A stretch of DNA of 14,883 bases from an uncultured Bacteroidota bacterium (GCA_903920835.1 CAIXNQ010000180.1:1-14883), one strand, 5' to 3'. Shown: positions 7,080 to 14,879, counted from the stretch's first letter. Notes: generated by a model from the sequence alone, not told the origin. Numbers and translations: made by a program.

Positions 7080-9908
7080 CTAAAACCATTTTCTGGTAAA
7101 TAATCCAGCGAGTGTATTTGGACTTAACGTTACTATAAAACGTATTTTTTGGTTATAGTTTGGGCTAGCAATATCCCAGCCGTTTGATGAAGCCACCGGA
7201 AAGTAAAGTTCAAAATAATCGGTCACTAAATTGAGCCTAATGCCGCTATCAAAAACCAATCTCGGGTCCACAGTTTTATTTTTATAAAGCCCCGTGTCGC
7301 CATAAACCTCAATCCAGTTCCAAATATTTGCACTGGCATTGATTGTTGTTATCCATTGATTGGCATAGCTCGCTCCGGTTTTGGTTTTAAAACCTCCTTC
7401 GGCAACAATAAGCTGCTGGCTAAAAAGTCCTGTGGTTTCTGATCTTCCCAAATAATTGTAATCGAACAAATAATCGGTCGGTCGGTCGAGCGCAAAACTA
7501 TAAAAGCTAGAATTGATGTTTCTGTATAGAAAATAGCCCGCAAAAAACCGAAGGTTTAACTGTCTGTTGTTGTTAAATAGTTTTCGATATTCAAGTGTGC
7601 CAGACATTTTTCCGAATTTCGAAGCCATTTGCAAGTTGGTTGAATATCGAAATTGTTTGGTCAACTCGGTGTTGCTATTGGCGTAACGCACATCAAAAAC
7701 GGAGTAGTTCTGGGTTTCATCGGTGGCGTAATAAATGCTTTTTTCTCGACCCACAATCACTTGCCGAAAGCTCAACGTTTGGCGTTTGTTATTCCTAAAA
7801 TCATTTTCTCTAAAACTGAATGAAGCAAAGGGCGTGTAACGATAATAGGAGGCATCTGGAGCATAGTGCGACACCAACCCAGTGAGCCCATATCGGGTGT
7901 TGTAGAGGCTGCTTTCTCTTAAATATTCATTGAAATAAAACGAAAAACTTCCTGTCAACGACTTGGTCAATGTGGCATACATCGGGTTAATGTCAAAGTT
8001 GAAAGGCTTGTCAAGATAAGTAACATTGTGCAGTTGTGCGCCCAGTGTCACGCCATCATAAAGATTATAACTGGCGTCGGGCATGTAGAGAATTTGATTA
8101 TAATTGGGATCTTCAATATCTTTCATAAACACAAATTTAAAAGGTCGGTTCGGATACCAGCCATTTTTTAGTGTTTTCCAGTTGTTACGGCGGTTGTATT
8201 CTGGCACTTCGTTCAGATAATTGATAACAATTTTGTTGGCATTTTTTCTTTCAAAAGTAAAAGTACTATCGGTCTTGATTTCTTCGAGCCATTTCTTGAA
8301 CACAATGGTTTTGTCCTTTAAACCATAAACTGGAATTGGCACCACAGCGTTTGATTTGTTCTTTACTGTAAAAGTTATGCTGTCGTTGGTCTTTGAAACT
8401 TTCGTGAAAGTATAATCAATTAATTTTCTGCTGTGCACAATCGTTTCAAAAAACCAATCAATTTTTTTGGGTGCGTTCAGGGTCAGTTTCTTTTCAAAAT
8501 CTGAGCCTTTTGCCTGCTGATTGTTGTTTTCGTTCCAAAATTCTGAGATGCTTTTCTTGACAATTTCGTTGTCTAAATAATGATCTAAGTAAGCAAAACT
8601 CAATCCAGAGCGGTATTTTCCAGCAATTTTTTCGTTGAATTTAATAAATGATGTTTTTGGGTCGCCAATGGTTTGGTCCAGATTCTTTCTAGCCATCAGC
8701 ATATAGAAATAGCTGTACTGCTCATTGAATTCAAGGTTGACCAGCTTGAAACTTTTAAGGATTTTGAACCTTGCTATCGACCCCATCATCTTGCTTTGTG
8801 GATAATTTTCTTCTACATATTTAATCATATAAAACAGTTGAATGCCGTCATAAATCCAATTGTCTTTTCTGGGATCAAGATGTAAACCATATTTCAAATA
8901 AGAATATAAATAGGTTTTTAGAAACTTCATTTCATAAATAAAATCATTCGGAAATGGACTCAAAACCGAAGGCAACTGGTTCAAACCATACATCGGGTTT
9001 CTTTCATAATCTTCTTCAGAAACAATCAACTTTTGGTGCGGATATGTTCCGATTTTAGCTTTGACAAAGTGGGTAATTTTATCTATAATTAAGGCCTTTT
9101 GAATTTCATCTAGGAGATGTTCTTCAAGATTGGTCAGCACCGTTACGTCTTCATTTTTATAGCTTAAATAATTCGATTTGGGCTGAATGGCGAGCACAAA
9201 ACTGCTTCGGTTGTTTCCGGACAAATTATAAGTGTTGGTGTTTTCAGATTGATTGATTGAAATTTGATCTAAATCAGAAACAAGAATTTCGTTTTTTGGA
9301 ATGGTAATATTGACATTAAAATTTGAAATTCCGTTAGCAATATCATCAATCGTAGCATTTTCGTAAGCAACAAACGCATGATTTTCATAGCGCACAGGAG
9401 AAATAAACCAGTCTTTTAGATAAAATTCTCCTTTGTCGTTATATCCGAAATTAGTAAACTTTTGATTGGGAATTTTTACGTTATAAACCAGTTGAAAAGT
9501 AATCTTTTCGTTAGGTAACAAAGGTAATTTTAACTTAATTTCAATGAGGTCAACCAAGTCATTAAACCGATTCCAAACTAAAGGATTGTTATTTTTATCC
9601 GTAATCATAACTTCTGAGGTGTTGCCCCGTTCTTGGTTGGAAGCAAAATGAAAAGCTCTCGTAAATTCGTCCGAAAATCGCTTCGCCAGCAATGAATTTT
9701 TGCTTGAATAAGCGTTGTTCCAATCGTTTAATAAAATATTTTTGAGCGTGTCTCCTGTTTGATTGTTGAACGTAATTTCTTGAATAACTCTAGCCGTCTT
9801 TTGATTTACATCGAGCAAAACTTTTAAGGTGTTTTGATGTTGTGCATAAACCAAGATATTTACACAAAAGCAAAAAGGGAGTAGTAAAAAATGAAGTTTT
9901 GTTTTCAA
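7080..9908 (-). CDS. M1-peptidase-like protein lacking the zinc motif, fused to an outer-membrane beta-barrel
   Basis: The 942-aa product has a signal peptide ending near Ala22 (NILVYAQ). Residues ~25-245 are beta-rich and resemble the N-terminal domain of M1 aminopeptidases (RVIQEITFNNQTGDTLKN). Residues ~260-490 resemble their catalytic domain (YGLNQLP; NWIYDGIQLFYMIKYVEENY), but no HExxH exists anywhere. The helix where it is expected reads MKFLKTYLYSYLKYG (327-341), and the second zinc-ligand Glu position appears to be Asp354. Catalysis is therefore probably lost. Residues ~610-942 show alternating aromatic beta-strands (YDGVTLGAQLHNV, SGSFSFYFN-like segments, ELYFPVASSNGW) and end in TRKWF. 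A C-terminal Phe is typical of outer-membrane barrels, perhaps Omp85-like. The only workable start is TTG at 9908: an in-frame stop lies at 9933-9935 and the first internal Met is residue 101. The function is unknown. Confidence 0.85.
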   Translation of the reverse strand: MKTKLHFLLLPFCFCVNILVYAQHQNTLKVLLDVNQKTARVIQEITFNNQTGDTLKNILLNDWNNAYSSKNSLLAKRFSDEFTRAFHFASNQERGNTSEVMITDKNNNPLVWNRFNDLVDLIEIKLKLPLLPNEKITFQLVYNVKIPNQKFTNFGYNDKGEFYLKDWFISPVRYENHAFVAYENATIDDIANGISNFNVNITIPKNEILVSDLDQISINQSENTNTYNLSGNNRSSFVLAIQPKSNYLSYKNEDVTVLTNLEEHLLDEIQKALIIDKITHFVKAKIGTYPHQKLIVSEEDYERNPMYGLNQLPSVLSPFPNDFIYEMKFLKTYLYSYLKYGLHLDPRKDNWIYDGIQLFYMIKYVEENYPQSKMMGSIARFKILKSFKLVNLEFNEQYSYFYMLMARKNLDQTIGDPKTSFIKFNEKIAGKYRSGLSFAYLDHYLDNEIVKKSISEFWNENNNQQAKGSDFEKKLTLNAPKKIDWFFETIVHSRKLIDYTFTKVSKTNDSITFTVKNKSNAVVPIPVYGLKDKTIVFKKWLEEIKTDSTFTFERKNANKIVINYLNEVPEYNRRNNWKTLKNGWYPNRPFKFVFMKDIEDPNYNQILYMPDASYNLYDGVTLGAQLHNVTYLDKPFNFDINPMYATLTKSLTGSFSFYFNEYLRESSLYNTRYGLTGLVSHYAPDASYYRYTPFASFSFRENDFRNNKRQTLSFRQVIVGREKSIYYATDETQNYSVFDVRYANSNTELTKQFRYSTNLQMASKFGKMSGTLEYRKLFNNNRQLNLRFFAGYFLYRNINSSFYSFALDRPTDYLFDYNYLGRSETTGLFSQQLIVAEGGFKTKTGASYANQWITTINASANIWNWIEVYGDTGLYKNKTVDPRLVFDSGIRLNLVTDYFELYFPVASSNGWDIASPNYNQKIRFIVTLSPNTLAGLFTRKWF

Positions 9909-9928
9909 GCAGTTAAAATTTAATCTAA

Positions 9929-9990
9929 AAAATTAGGTGATGCAATATACTATTATAAACGAAATATCAACAAATTGCATTCCTAATTTT
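9929..9990. repeat. Long inverted repeat in the divergent spacer
   Basis: The left arm AAAATTAGGTGATGCAAT (9929-9946) is complementary to the right arm ATTGCATTCCTAATTTT (9974-9990), except for one TG-against-A interruption. That gives 16 paired bases around a 27-nt spacer. It starts 20 bp upstream of the TTG start of the barrel gene and ends 118 bp before the nuclease start. It may be an operator, an RNA hairpin in the leader of the minus-strand gene, or the remnant of a small mobile element. Confidence 0.6.
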
Positions 9991-10042
9991 AAATAAAAAA
10001 GGAAATTCATGTCTAAATACAACTGTTTATGACAAAATTAAA

Positions 10043-10072
10043 TTGATTGTAGCTTTTATTGTATAATATTTG
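10043..10072 (+). promoter_or_regulatory. Candidate promoter of the nuclease gene
   Basis: TTG (10043-10045) is followed after 19 nt by AATATTTG (10065-10072). That is one mismatch from the Bacteroidetes -7 box TAnnTTTG, with the expected spacing. A TATAAT also overlaps it (10062-10067). It would leave a leader of about 30 nt before the TTG start at 10109. Confidence 0.4.
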
Positions 10073-10108
10073 TAACCCAAAATTATAATTATTAAAAAAA
10101 AATATCTT

Positions 10109-12085
10109 TTGATTAATAAAATATTATTGCTCGTATCGTTTTTAATATCTAGTTTTTGTTCGTCTCAAATTGTAATCAATGAACTAGACGCCGACACGCC
10201 TGGTTCGGATATTTTAGAATTTATTGAATTAAAATCTGCCACACCAAATTTCTCATTAAACGGTTATGTCTTGGTTTTTTTCAACGGCGGAAGTACCAGT
10301 CCCTATTCTGGATCTAGCAGTTATTTTGCTTTAGATTTAGATGGATATTCTACAGACGTTAACGGAATAATTCATTTCGGAAACTCAACAGTTTCACCAA
10401 CACCAGCCATGACTTTTCCGATAACTACAATCCAAAATGGTCCCGATGCTGTTGCCTTATATCTTGGTAACGCTACGGATTTTCCTTTGAATACTTTTGC
10501 CACAGCAGTAAATTTAATTGATTCTTTGGCTTATTCAAATAGTGCAACCACACAACCAACTTCATTAATTACTATTTTTGGAATAACTGTTTGCACAAAT
10601 GAGAATCAAACTTTGGCAGCTGCAACCAAATCTATTCAGCGGAAAAATGACGGAACCTATGAAGTAAAAACCCCAACACCAGGTGTTCCGAATGACGGTA
10701 GCGGAATAACATTTAATTATATCACGCTGACAACTAATCTACAAACAATTACAGAAGGACAATCATTACAAATCACATGCACCGCTTCTCAGGCGATAAC
10801 AACTTCCCCTTTGGTATTAAATTTTACATTAAATAATGGGGCTTTTAATAGTAGTGATTATTCTGGATCATTAACCATAACCATTCCAGTAGGAGTAACA
10901 ACAGGAACTTCAACAATTCAAATTCTAAACGACGGAGTTAATGAAGGTGACGAGGAAATGCTGATTGTTATGGCAACACCTTCATCAAGTTATTTGTTAA
11001 ATAATAATAGCTTAATTATTAGAGTTGAAGATATAAATTTCACAACTCTTCCATTTGGAACGCCTGCAAATCCAACTTATGGTCAAGTTGTCAGTACTAA
11101 ACCTCTTGGTTATTATGATTCAATTGAAGGTTTATCAGGAGCTGCTTTAAAACAAGGTCTGCAGAATATTATTGCCAATCCAACAATTATTCATGGACAT
11201 ACGTATGGAGATTTGCAAGTAATTTTGAAAAAAGCCGATCAAAATCCAGTGAACAGTAATCAAGTTTGGTTAATTTATACCGAGCAACCACGATCAAAAA
11301 TTGACTTTCAAACAGGAAATAGCATCATTGGAAAATGGAATCGAGAACATATTTATTGTCAGTCAAGAGGCGGATTTGCAGATGCTACTTCTGGAACTCC
11401 TGCCGGAATCAACGTTTGGAGTCCAGCGGGTCCTGATATAATTGCAACAGGTCATAGCGATGCGCATCACATTAGAGCAGTTGATGGACAAGAAAACACC
11501 ATCAGAAATAATAGAAATTACGGGGTTGACTATAACGGTCCAACAGGCAGTACAACAAATTCTTGGAAAGGTGATGTAGCTAGAGCTTTGTTCTATATGG
11601 GAGTTAGATATAATGCTTTGAATGTGGTTAACGGAAACCCCGCAGATACTGTGGTTGGTCAAATTGGCGATTTAGCTATTTTGCTTCAATGGAATCAATT
11701 AGACCCCGCTGACGATTTTGAAATGAATCGAAATAATTTTATTTACACTTGGCAAGTTAACAGAAATCCATTTATTGACTATCCGAGTTTAGCCGATTAT
11801 ATATATGGGGCAAATTATGGTCAACCGTGGTTTTCAACTCTAAGTACGGAAGCAACTGAAAAAATAAAAGTAGGACTTTATCCAAACCCAGCAAAAGATT
11901 TTATCAGAATTTCTGGTTTACAACAAGAAGCGGAAGTTGATTTTTTTGATATGAAAGGAAATAAGGTATTAAGCACAAAAATTAATGACAATAATTTGAT
12001 TTCTATTAATTTCTCAGCGGGAATTTACCTAGTTCATATTAATTCTGGTAATCAATCTATAAGTAAGAAGTTAATTGTAGAATAA
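10109..12085 (+). CDS. T9SS-secreted endonuclease I with lamin-tail-like and Calx-beta-like domains
   Basis: This 658-aa protein is probably an extracellular or cell-surface nuclease for digesting environmental DNA or RNA. It has a signal peptide at residues 1-20 (ILLLVSFLISSFCSSQ). A lamin-tail-like domain spans ~20-190 (IVINELDADTPGSD, ALDLDGYSTD). A Calx-beta-like domain spans ~203-308 (ITEGQSL, NDGVNEGDEEML). The endonuclease I domain spans ~313-570. It has KWNREHIYCQSRGGF (409-423) and SDAHHIRAVDGQENTIRNNR (450-469), giving the EH, DxHH and N-x-x-R-N residues typical of the family, then GDVARALFYMGVRY and DDFEMNRNNFIYTWQVNRNP. Residues ~588-658 form a type A T9SS sorting domain (VGLYPNPAKD...FSAGIYLVHI...KKLIVE). 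The start is TTG: an upstream stop lies at 10073 and the first internal Met is residue 101. Its stop directly abuts the aroE stop. Confidence 0.94.
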   Translation: MINKILLLVSFLISSFCSSQIVINELDADTPGSDILEFIELKSATPNFSLNGYVLVFFNGGSTSPYSGSSSYFALDLDGYSTDVNGIIHFGNSTVSPTPAMTFPITTIQNGPDAVALYLGNATDFPLNTFATAVNLIDSLAYSNSATTQPTSLITIFGITVCTNENQTLAAATKSIQRKNDGTYEVKTPTPGVPNDGSGITFNYITLTTNLQTITEGQSLQITCTASQAITTSPLVLNFTLNNGAFNSSDYSGSLTITIPVGVTTGTSTIQILNDGVNEGDEEMLIVMATPSSSYLLNNNSLIIRVEDINFTTLPFGTPANPTYGQVVSTKPLGYYDSIEGLSGAALKQGLQNIIANPTIIHGHTYGDLQVILKKADQNPVNSNQVWLIYTEQPRSKIDFQTGNSIIGKWNREHIYCQSRGGFADATSGTPAGINVWSPAGPDIIATGHSDAHHIRAVDGQENTIRNNRNYGVDYNGPTGSTTNSWKGDVARALFYMGVRYNALNVVNGNPADTVVGQIGDLAILLQWNQLDPADDFEMNRNNFIYTWQVNRNPFIDYPSLADYIYGANYGQPWFSTLSTEATEKIKVGLYPNPAKDFIRISGLQQEAEVDFFDMKGNKVLSTKINDNNLISINFSAGIYLVHINSGNQSISKKLIVE

Positions 12086-12832
12086 CTACAGATTCCAAAT
12101 TTCCCAAGCTTTTTCGGCTTGAAACACTAGCATTTCAGCACCGTTTTGGATGACTGCACCTTTTTCTTTTGCTTTTTGAAGAAATAATGTCTCAGAAGGA
12201 TTATAAATCAAATCAAAAACCAAATGACTTGAAGTAAGAAACTGATAAGGAATCGGCGGACAAACTTCTATATTGGGAGAAGTTCCGAGTGGCGTGCAAT
12301 TAATTACAATTTGAAATTCCTCAAAATCATTTTTATTCAGTTCAGAATATGATTTTGAATCTGAAAAATTTGAGCGAGAAACGAAGCAATAAGAAATTCC
12401 TAATTTTTTTAATGCAAAAGCAACAGCTTTTGAACCACCACCTGTTCCGAGAATTAATGCTTTTTTGTGATGTGATTTTAAGTTAGGTTCAATTGACTTG
12501 GTAAATCCAAACCAATCAGAATTGTAGCCTATCAACGCTCCATTTTTGCTAAACTTAATAACGTTGACTGCTCCTATTTCAGCTGCTATTTCTGACAAAT
12601 CATCTAATTGATTTAAGATTTTTTCTTTGTAAGGGATTGTGACATTTAACCCTTTTAATTCAGGATTTTGATTAATAAATTCTTTGAAATTATCTAAATT
12701 TTCAAAATCAAAATTCTCGTAGGAATAATTTTCGAATTCTGGTTTAGAGAATTTTTCAGTAAAATAAATTCTTGAAAATGAATAAGAAATTCCTCTCCCG
12801 ACTAAACCAAATTTATTACTTTTTGGTAGCAT
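12086..12832 (-). CDS. aroE: Shikimate dehydrogenase
   Basis: AroE reduces 3-dehydroshikimate to shikimate with NADPH in the cytosolic aromatic amino-acid pathway. At 248 aa it is slightly shorter than many orthologues but all motifs are present. SYSFSR (16-21) binds shikimate. NVTIPYK (63-69) ends in catalytic Lys69, and GYNSDWFGF carries the partner Asp106. The dinucleotide loop is GTGGGSKA (129-136), followed by SR at 152-153. NCTPLG (178-183), DLIYNPSET and NGAEMLVFQA with Gln238 complete it. I start it at ATG 12832 rather than the TTG one codon earlier. It is the last gene of the operon and overlaps the end of the TonB-domain gene by 17 bp, so translation is probably coupled. Its stop touches the nuclease stop with no spacer. 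Confidence 0.96.
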   Translation of the reverse strand: MLPKSNKFGLVGRGISYSFSRIYFTEKFSKPEFENYSYENFDFENLDNFKEFINQNPELKGLNVTIPYKEKILNQLDDLSEIAAEIGAVNVIKFSKNGALIGYNSDWFGFTKSIEPNLKSHHKKALILGTGGGSKAVAFALKKLGISYCFVSRSNFSDSKSYSELNKNDFEEFQIVINCTPLGTSPNIEVCPPIPYQFLTSSHLVFDLIYNPSETLFLQKAKEKGAVIQNGAEMLVFQAEKAWEIWNL

Positions 12833-13310
12833 CAATTGAAATTGGCATTGAATACAAGCATCTTACTTTTTTACCGTTTAGTTGGGCAGGATTCCATTTT
12901 GGCATTGACTTTAAAACCCTTTGCGCTTCTTCTCCAGTTCTATAACCAATTTCACGAATGATTTTGATGTTAGAAATAGAGCCGTCTTTTTCGACAATAA
13001 AAGAGGCAAAAATTTTACCTTTCAATTCCATACTTTTCATCTCGTCAGAAATCGTAAAATATTTTGATAAATATCTTGAAAGTAGATTATTCCCGCCTGG
13101 AAATTCTGGTAGAACTTCAACTCCAGCGGAATTGTAAACTGTATTTTCATTTATCTCTTCTGAAATTAAAGGAGCCTCAATGTCAGCGGAAATTTCTTTA
13201 ACTGATTCTGAAATTACTATATCATTACTATTTTGTTTTACATTAGATTTTTTTTGTCCAAAGGATAATCCAATTGATAATAAACAAAACGCTATCAACA
13301 CTTTTTTCAT
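12816..13310 (-). CDS. Small exported protein with a TonB C-terminal domain
   Basis: The product is 164 aa. Residues 1-18 are a signal peptide (KKVLIAFCLLSIGLSFG), followed by a polar, acidic linker to ~65. A TonB C-terminal-type domain then spans ~66-158: VLPEFPGGNNLLSRYL, GKIFASFIVEKDGSISNIKIIRE, EAQRVLKSMPKWNPAQLNGKKVR and MPISID. Classic TonB has a longer Pro-rich spacer and an uncleaved membrane anchor. Here QKK follows the hydrophobic stretch, so the protein could be cleaved and soluble in the periplasm, or anchored if it is not cleaved. It may act as a TonB-like partner of outer-membrane transporters or as a stand-alone periplasmic domain. No exbB or exbD lies nearby. Its ATG overlaps the TGA of the TPR gene by 4 bp, and its own end overlaps aroE by 17 bp. 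Confidence 0.88.
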   Translation of the reverse strand: MKKVLIAFCLLSIGLSFGQKKSNVKQNSNDIVISESVKEISADIEAPLISEEINENTVYNSAGVEVLPEFPGGNNLLSRYLSKYFTISDEMKSMELKGKIFASFIVEKDGSISNIKIIREIGYRTGEEAQRVLKSMPKWNPAQLNGKKVRCLYSMPISIDATKK

Positions 13311-14701
13311 ACAATGTGTTTTTTAATTATGTTTTGAACTGTTTTTTTCAACCAAACTACTGGAAATAAATCTTCAATAATGTTATGGTTTTCATGACTT
13401 AATCGCAAACCATTATACAAATGAAATTTTCCTTTTACACTTTTTTGAAGCATATAATACAGTCCTGCCAAGCGATATTCAATTTCGAAGTTTTCAGGAA
13501 AAAACTCTGTAGATTGTAACAAAGTTTCAATTGCCATATCAAATTCTCCAAGAAATTGAAGAATATCAACCCAAAAAAGCCATGTTTCTAGCGAAGTATC
13601 ACCGAATTCGACTGCTTTTCTATAACCAAATTCTGCTTCTTCAAAAAAGCCTATTTGCCTATTTATTGTTGCAAATTTTTTCCAGTATATTCTATTCTGA
13701 TTGTCAATTGCTAAAGCTTTATTTACATAAAAAAGTGCTTTTTGATAGTTTTTTTCTTTTACATAAAAATCTGTAATTGCAATCCATCCTTTGTCTAGCA
13801 ATGGATCTTCATTAACTGTTTTAGTATAAAATTTTAAAGCAGTTGCTTTATTTCCGAGTTTTTCGTGACATTTTCCAATACGAAGCAAAGCATAGGAAGT
13901 TGGATCGTCTAGCGCAATGGTTTGTTCAAAATTTTCAATGGCTTCTTCGAATCTTTTTAGTTTTTCAAGAGCTTTGGCTTTCTCCATAAATGCACCAAGA
14001 AAATCCTCATCAATATAGGTTGCATATTCAAATGCTTGAACTGCATTCTCATAATCTTTTACTCCATAATACAAACGGCCTAATTGATGCCAAGCAATTT
14101 CTGAATAGGGATTTTTGTCAATATAATTTTTCAAAAACGCAATTGCCTCTATGATTTGATCCAAAAATTCGAAGCAGTAAACCACGTTATAAAGTGCCGA
14201 TTGATCTTCTATATCTTCTTCAAGACATTTAATAAAATATTCTTTAGCCAGTTCAAAATTGTCCATAAATAGGTACTCCATACCTATTAAATTATAGACA
14301 TCTGCCAAATCATCAGTATGATTTAAAGCGATTTTTAAATACTCAATCGCTTTTTCATGTGAATCTCGTTTGGAGCAAATATTGGCTTTTTGAATATAAA
14401 TTTCTTCGTTGTTGGGTTCTATTGAAAATAATTCGTTGAGAATCTTTTCTGCAATATCAAGTTTGTCTTCAAAAACAAGCATTTCAACCTGAACTAGCTT
14501 AAGCCCGGTTGATCTTGGATGTTGATCTAATGCCAATTTCAGAGCTTTCTTAGCTAAATTAGTTTTTCCATTGTCCAAATAATGAAGTATAATTTCCTCA
14601 AATTCTTCTGAATCAAAAAATAAAATCTTGTTGGTTTTCAACATTGATTCGAATTTCGATAAAGACAAATTGTAATCTTCTTCTTCTTCGCTTAGTTGCA
14701 T
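13307..14701 (-). CDS. Cytoplasmic TPR-repeat protein, first gene of the aroE operon
   Basis: This 464-aa protein has no signal peptide or membrane segment. Tandem 34-residue tetratricopeptide helices fill residues ~33-430. Examples are DVYNLIGMEYLFMDNFELAK (134-153), AWHQLGRLYYGVKDYENAVQ (203-222) and KALEKLKRFEEAIENFEQTI (243-262), with about eleven repeats in all. The N-terminus is acidic (SEEEEDYNLSLSKFESML). TPR arrays hold protein partners, but nothing in the sequence names one. The gene heads a compact operon (ATGA overlap with the next gene, then aroE), an arrangement I associate with flavobacterial genomes. A role in shikimate metabolism is not implied. The ATG at 14701 is the first in frame. 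A candidate -7 box lies at 14793-14800. Confidence 0.9.
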   Translation of the reverse strand: MQLSEEEEDYNLSLSKFESMLKTNKILFFDSEEFEEIILHYLDNGKTNLAKKALKLALDQHPRSTGLKLVQVEMLVFEDKLDIAEKILNELFSIEPNNEEIYIQKANICSKRDSHEKAIEYLKIALNHTDDLADVYNLIGMEYLFMDNFELAKEYFIKCLEEDIEDQSALYNVVYCFEFLDQIIEAIAFLKNYIDKNPYSEIAWHQLGRLYYGVKDYENAVQAFEYATYIDEDFLGAFMEKAKALEKLKRFEEAIENFEQTIALDDPTSYALLRIGKCHEKLGNKATALKFYTKTVNEDPLLDKGWIAITDFYVKEKNYQKALFYVNKALAIDNQNRIYWKKFATINRQIGFFEEAEFGYRKAVEFGDTSLETWLFWVDILQFLGEFDMAIETLLQSTEFFPENFEIEYRLAGLYYMLQKSVKGKFHLYNGLRLSHENHNIIEDLFPVVWLKKTVQNIIKKHIV

Positions 14702-14730
14702 ATTTTTTTAATTTATTAAAAGAATAAAAT

Positions 14731-14748
14731 TAAACGTTTTTTCGTTTA
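14731..14748. repeat. Perfect hairpin TAAACG-TTTTTT-CGTTTA upstream of the TPR operon
   Basis: A 6-bp perfect stem with two G-C pairs and a 6-nt homopolymer loop lies 30 bp upstream of the TPR start. If the -7 box at 14793-14800 is right, it would sit in the 5' leader of the operon mRNA. Read on the minus strand it is followed by ATTTTATTCTTTTA, so a weak attenuator is conceivable. Confidence 0.3.
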
Positions 14749-14792
14749 CGATGTTTTAAAATTTAAATTCTTTTGAACAATTTAATTAACAA

Positions 14793-14800
14793 CAAAAATA
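14793..14800 (-). promoter_or_regulatory. Candidate -7 box (TATTTTTG) of the TPR-tonB-aroE operon
   Basis: On the minus strand this is an exact TAnnTTTG match 92 bp upstream of the TPR start codon. No clear -33 TTG is seen at the usual spacing. The rest of 14702-14883 holds hairpins but no credible open reading frame. Confidence 0.3.
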
Positions 14801-14830
14801 ATAATTTTAAATTTTCTAAATGAAATATAT

Positions 14831-14879
14831 ATGATAATTATTCGTTAAAAAGCACCTTTTTTTAAAGAAAAATTATCAT
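14831..14879. terminator. Nested inverted repeat with a terminator-like core at the right edge
   Basis: The outer arms ATGATAATT (14831-14839) and AATTATCAT (14871-14879) are perfect 9-bp complements. Inside them AAAAAG-CAC-CTTTTT (14847-14861) forms a short stem running into T residues on the plus strand. It could end a transcript entering from outside the window or be a regulatory structure upstream of the TPR operon. The stem core has only one G-C pair. Confidence 0.35.

Noticed and set aside
9094..9123. HLLDE in the M1-like protein considered as a zinc motif
   Set aside because: It is not HExxH, it lies ~65 residues before the expected helix, and no matching downstream Glu helix follows at the family spacing.
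10009..10032. Seven-codon frame MSKYNCL with GGA upstream, a possible leader peptide of the nuclease gene
   Set aside because: It lies upstream of the best promoter candidate (10043-10072), and Bacteroidetes rarely use Shine-Dalgarno sequences. A frame this short is expected by chance.
11363..11662. 99-codon frame on the minus strand inside the nuclease gene
   Set aside because: It lies wholly opposite the conserved catalytic region of endonuclease I. Its translation is Ser/Ile/Cys-rich with no domain sense, so it is a shadow frame.
12833..12835. TTG start for aroE one codon before the chosen start
   Set aside because: ATG immediately follows at 12830-12832, and the added residue changes nothing.
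14676..14690. GAA-repeat at the start of the TPR gene as a phase-variable tract
   Set aside because: It has only four identical codons, it is in frame, and runs of Glu are common at acidic N-termini.
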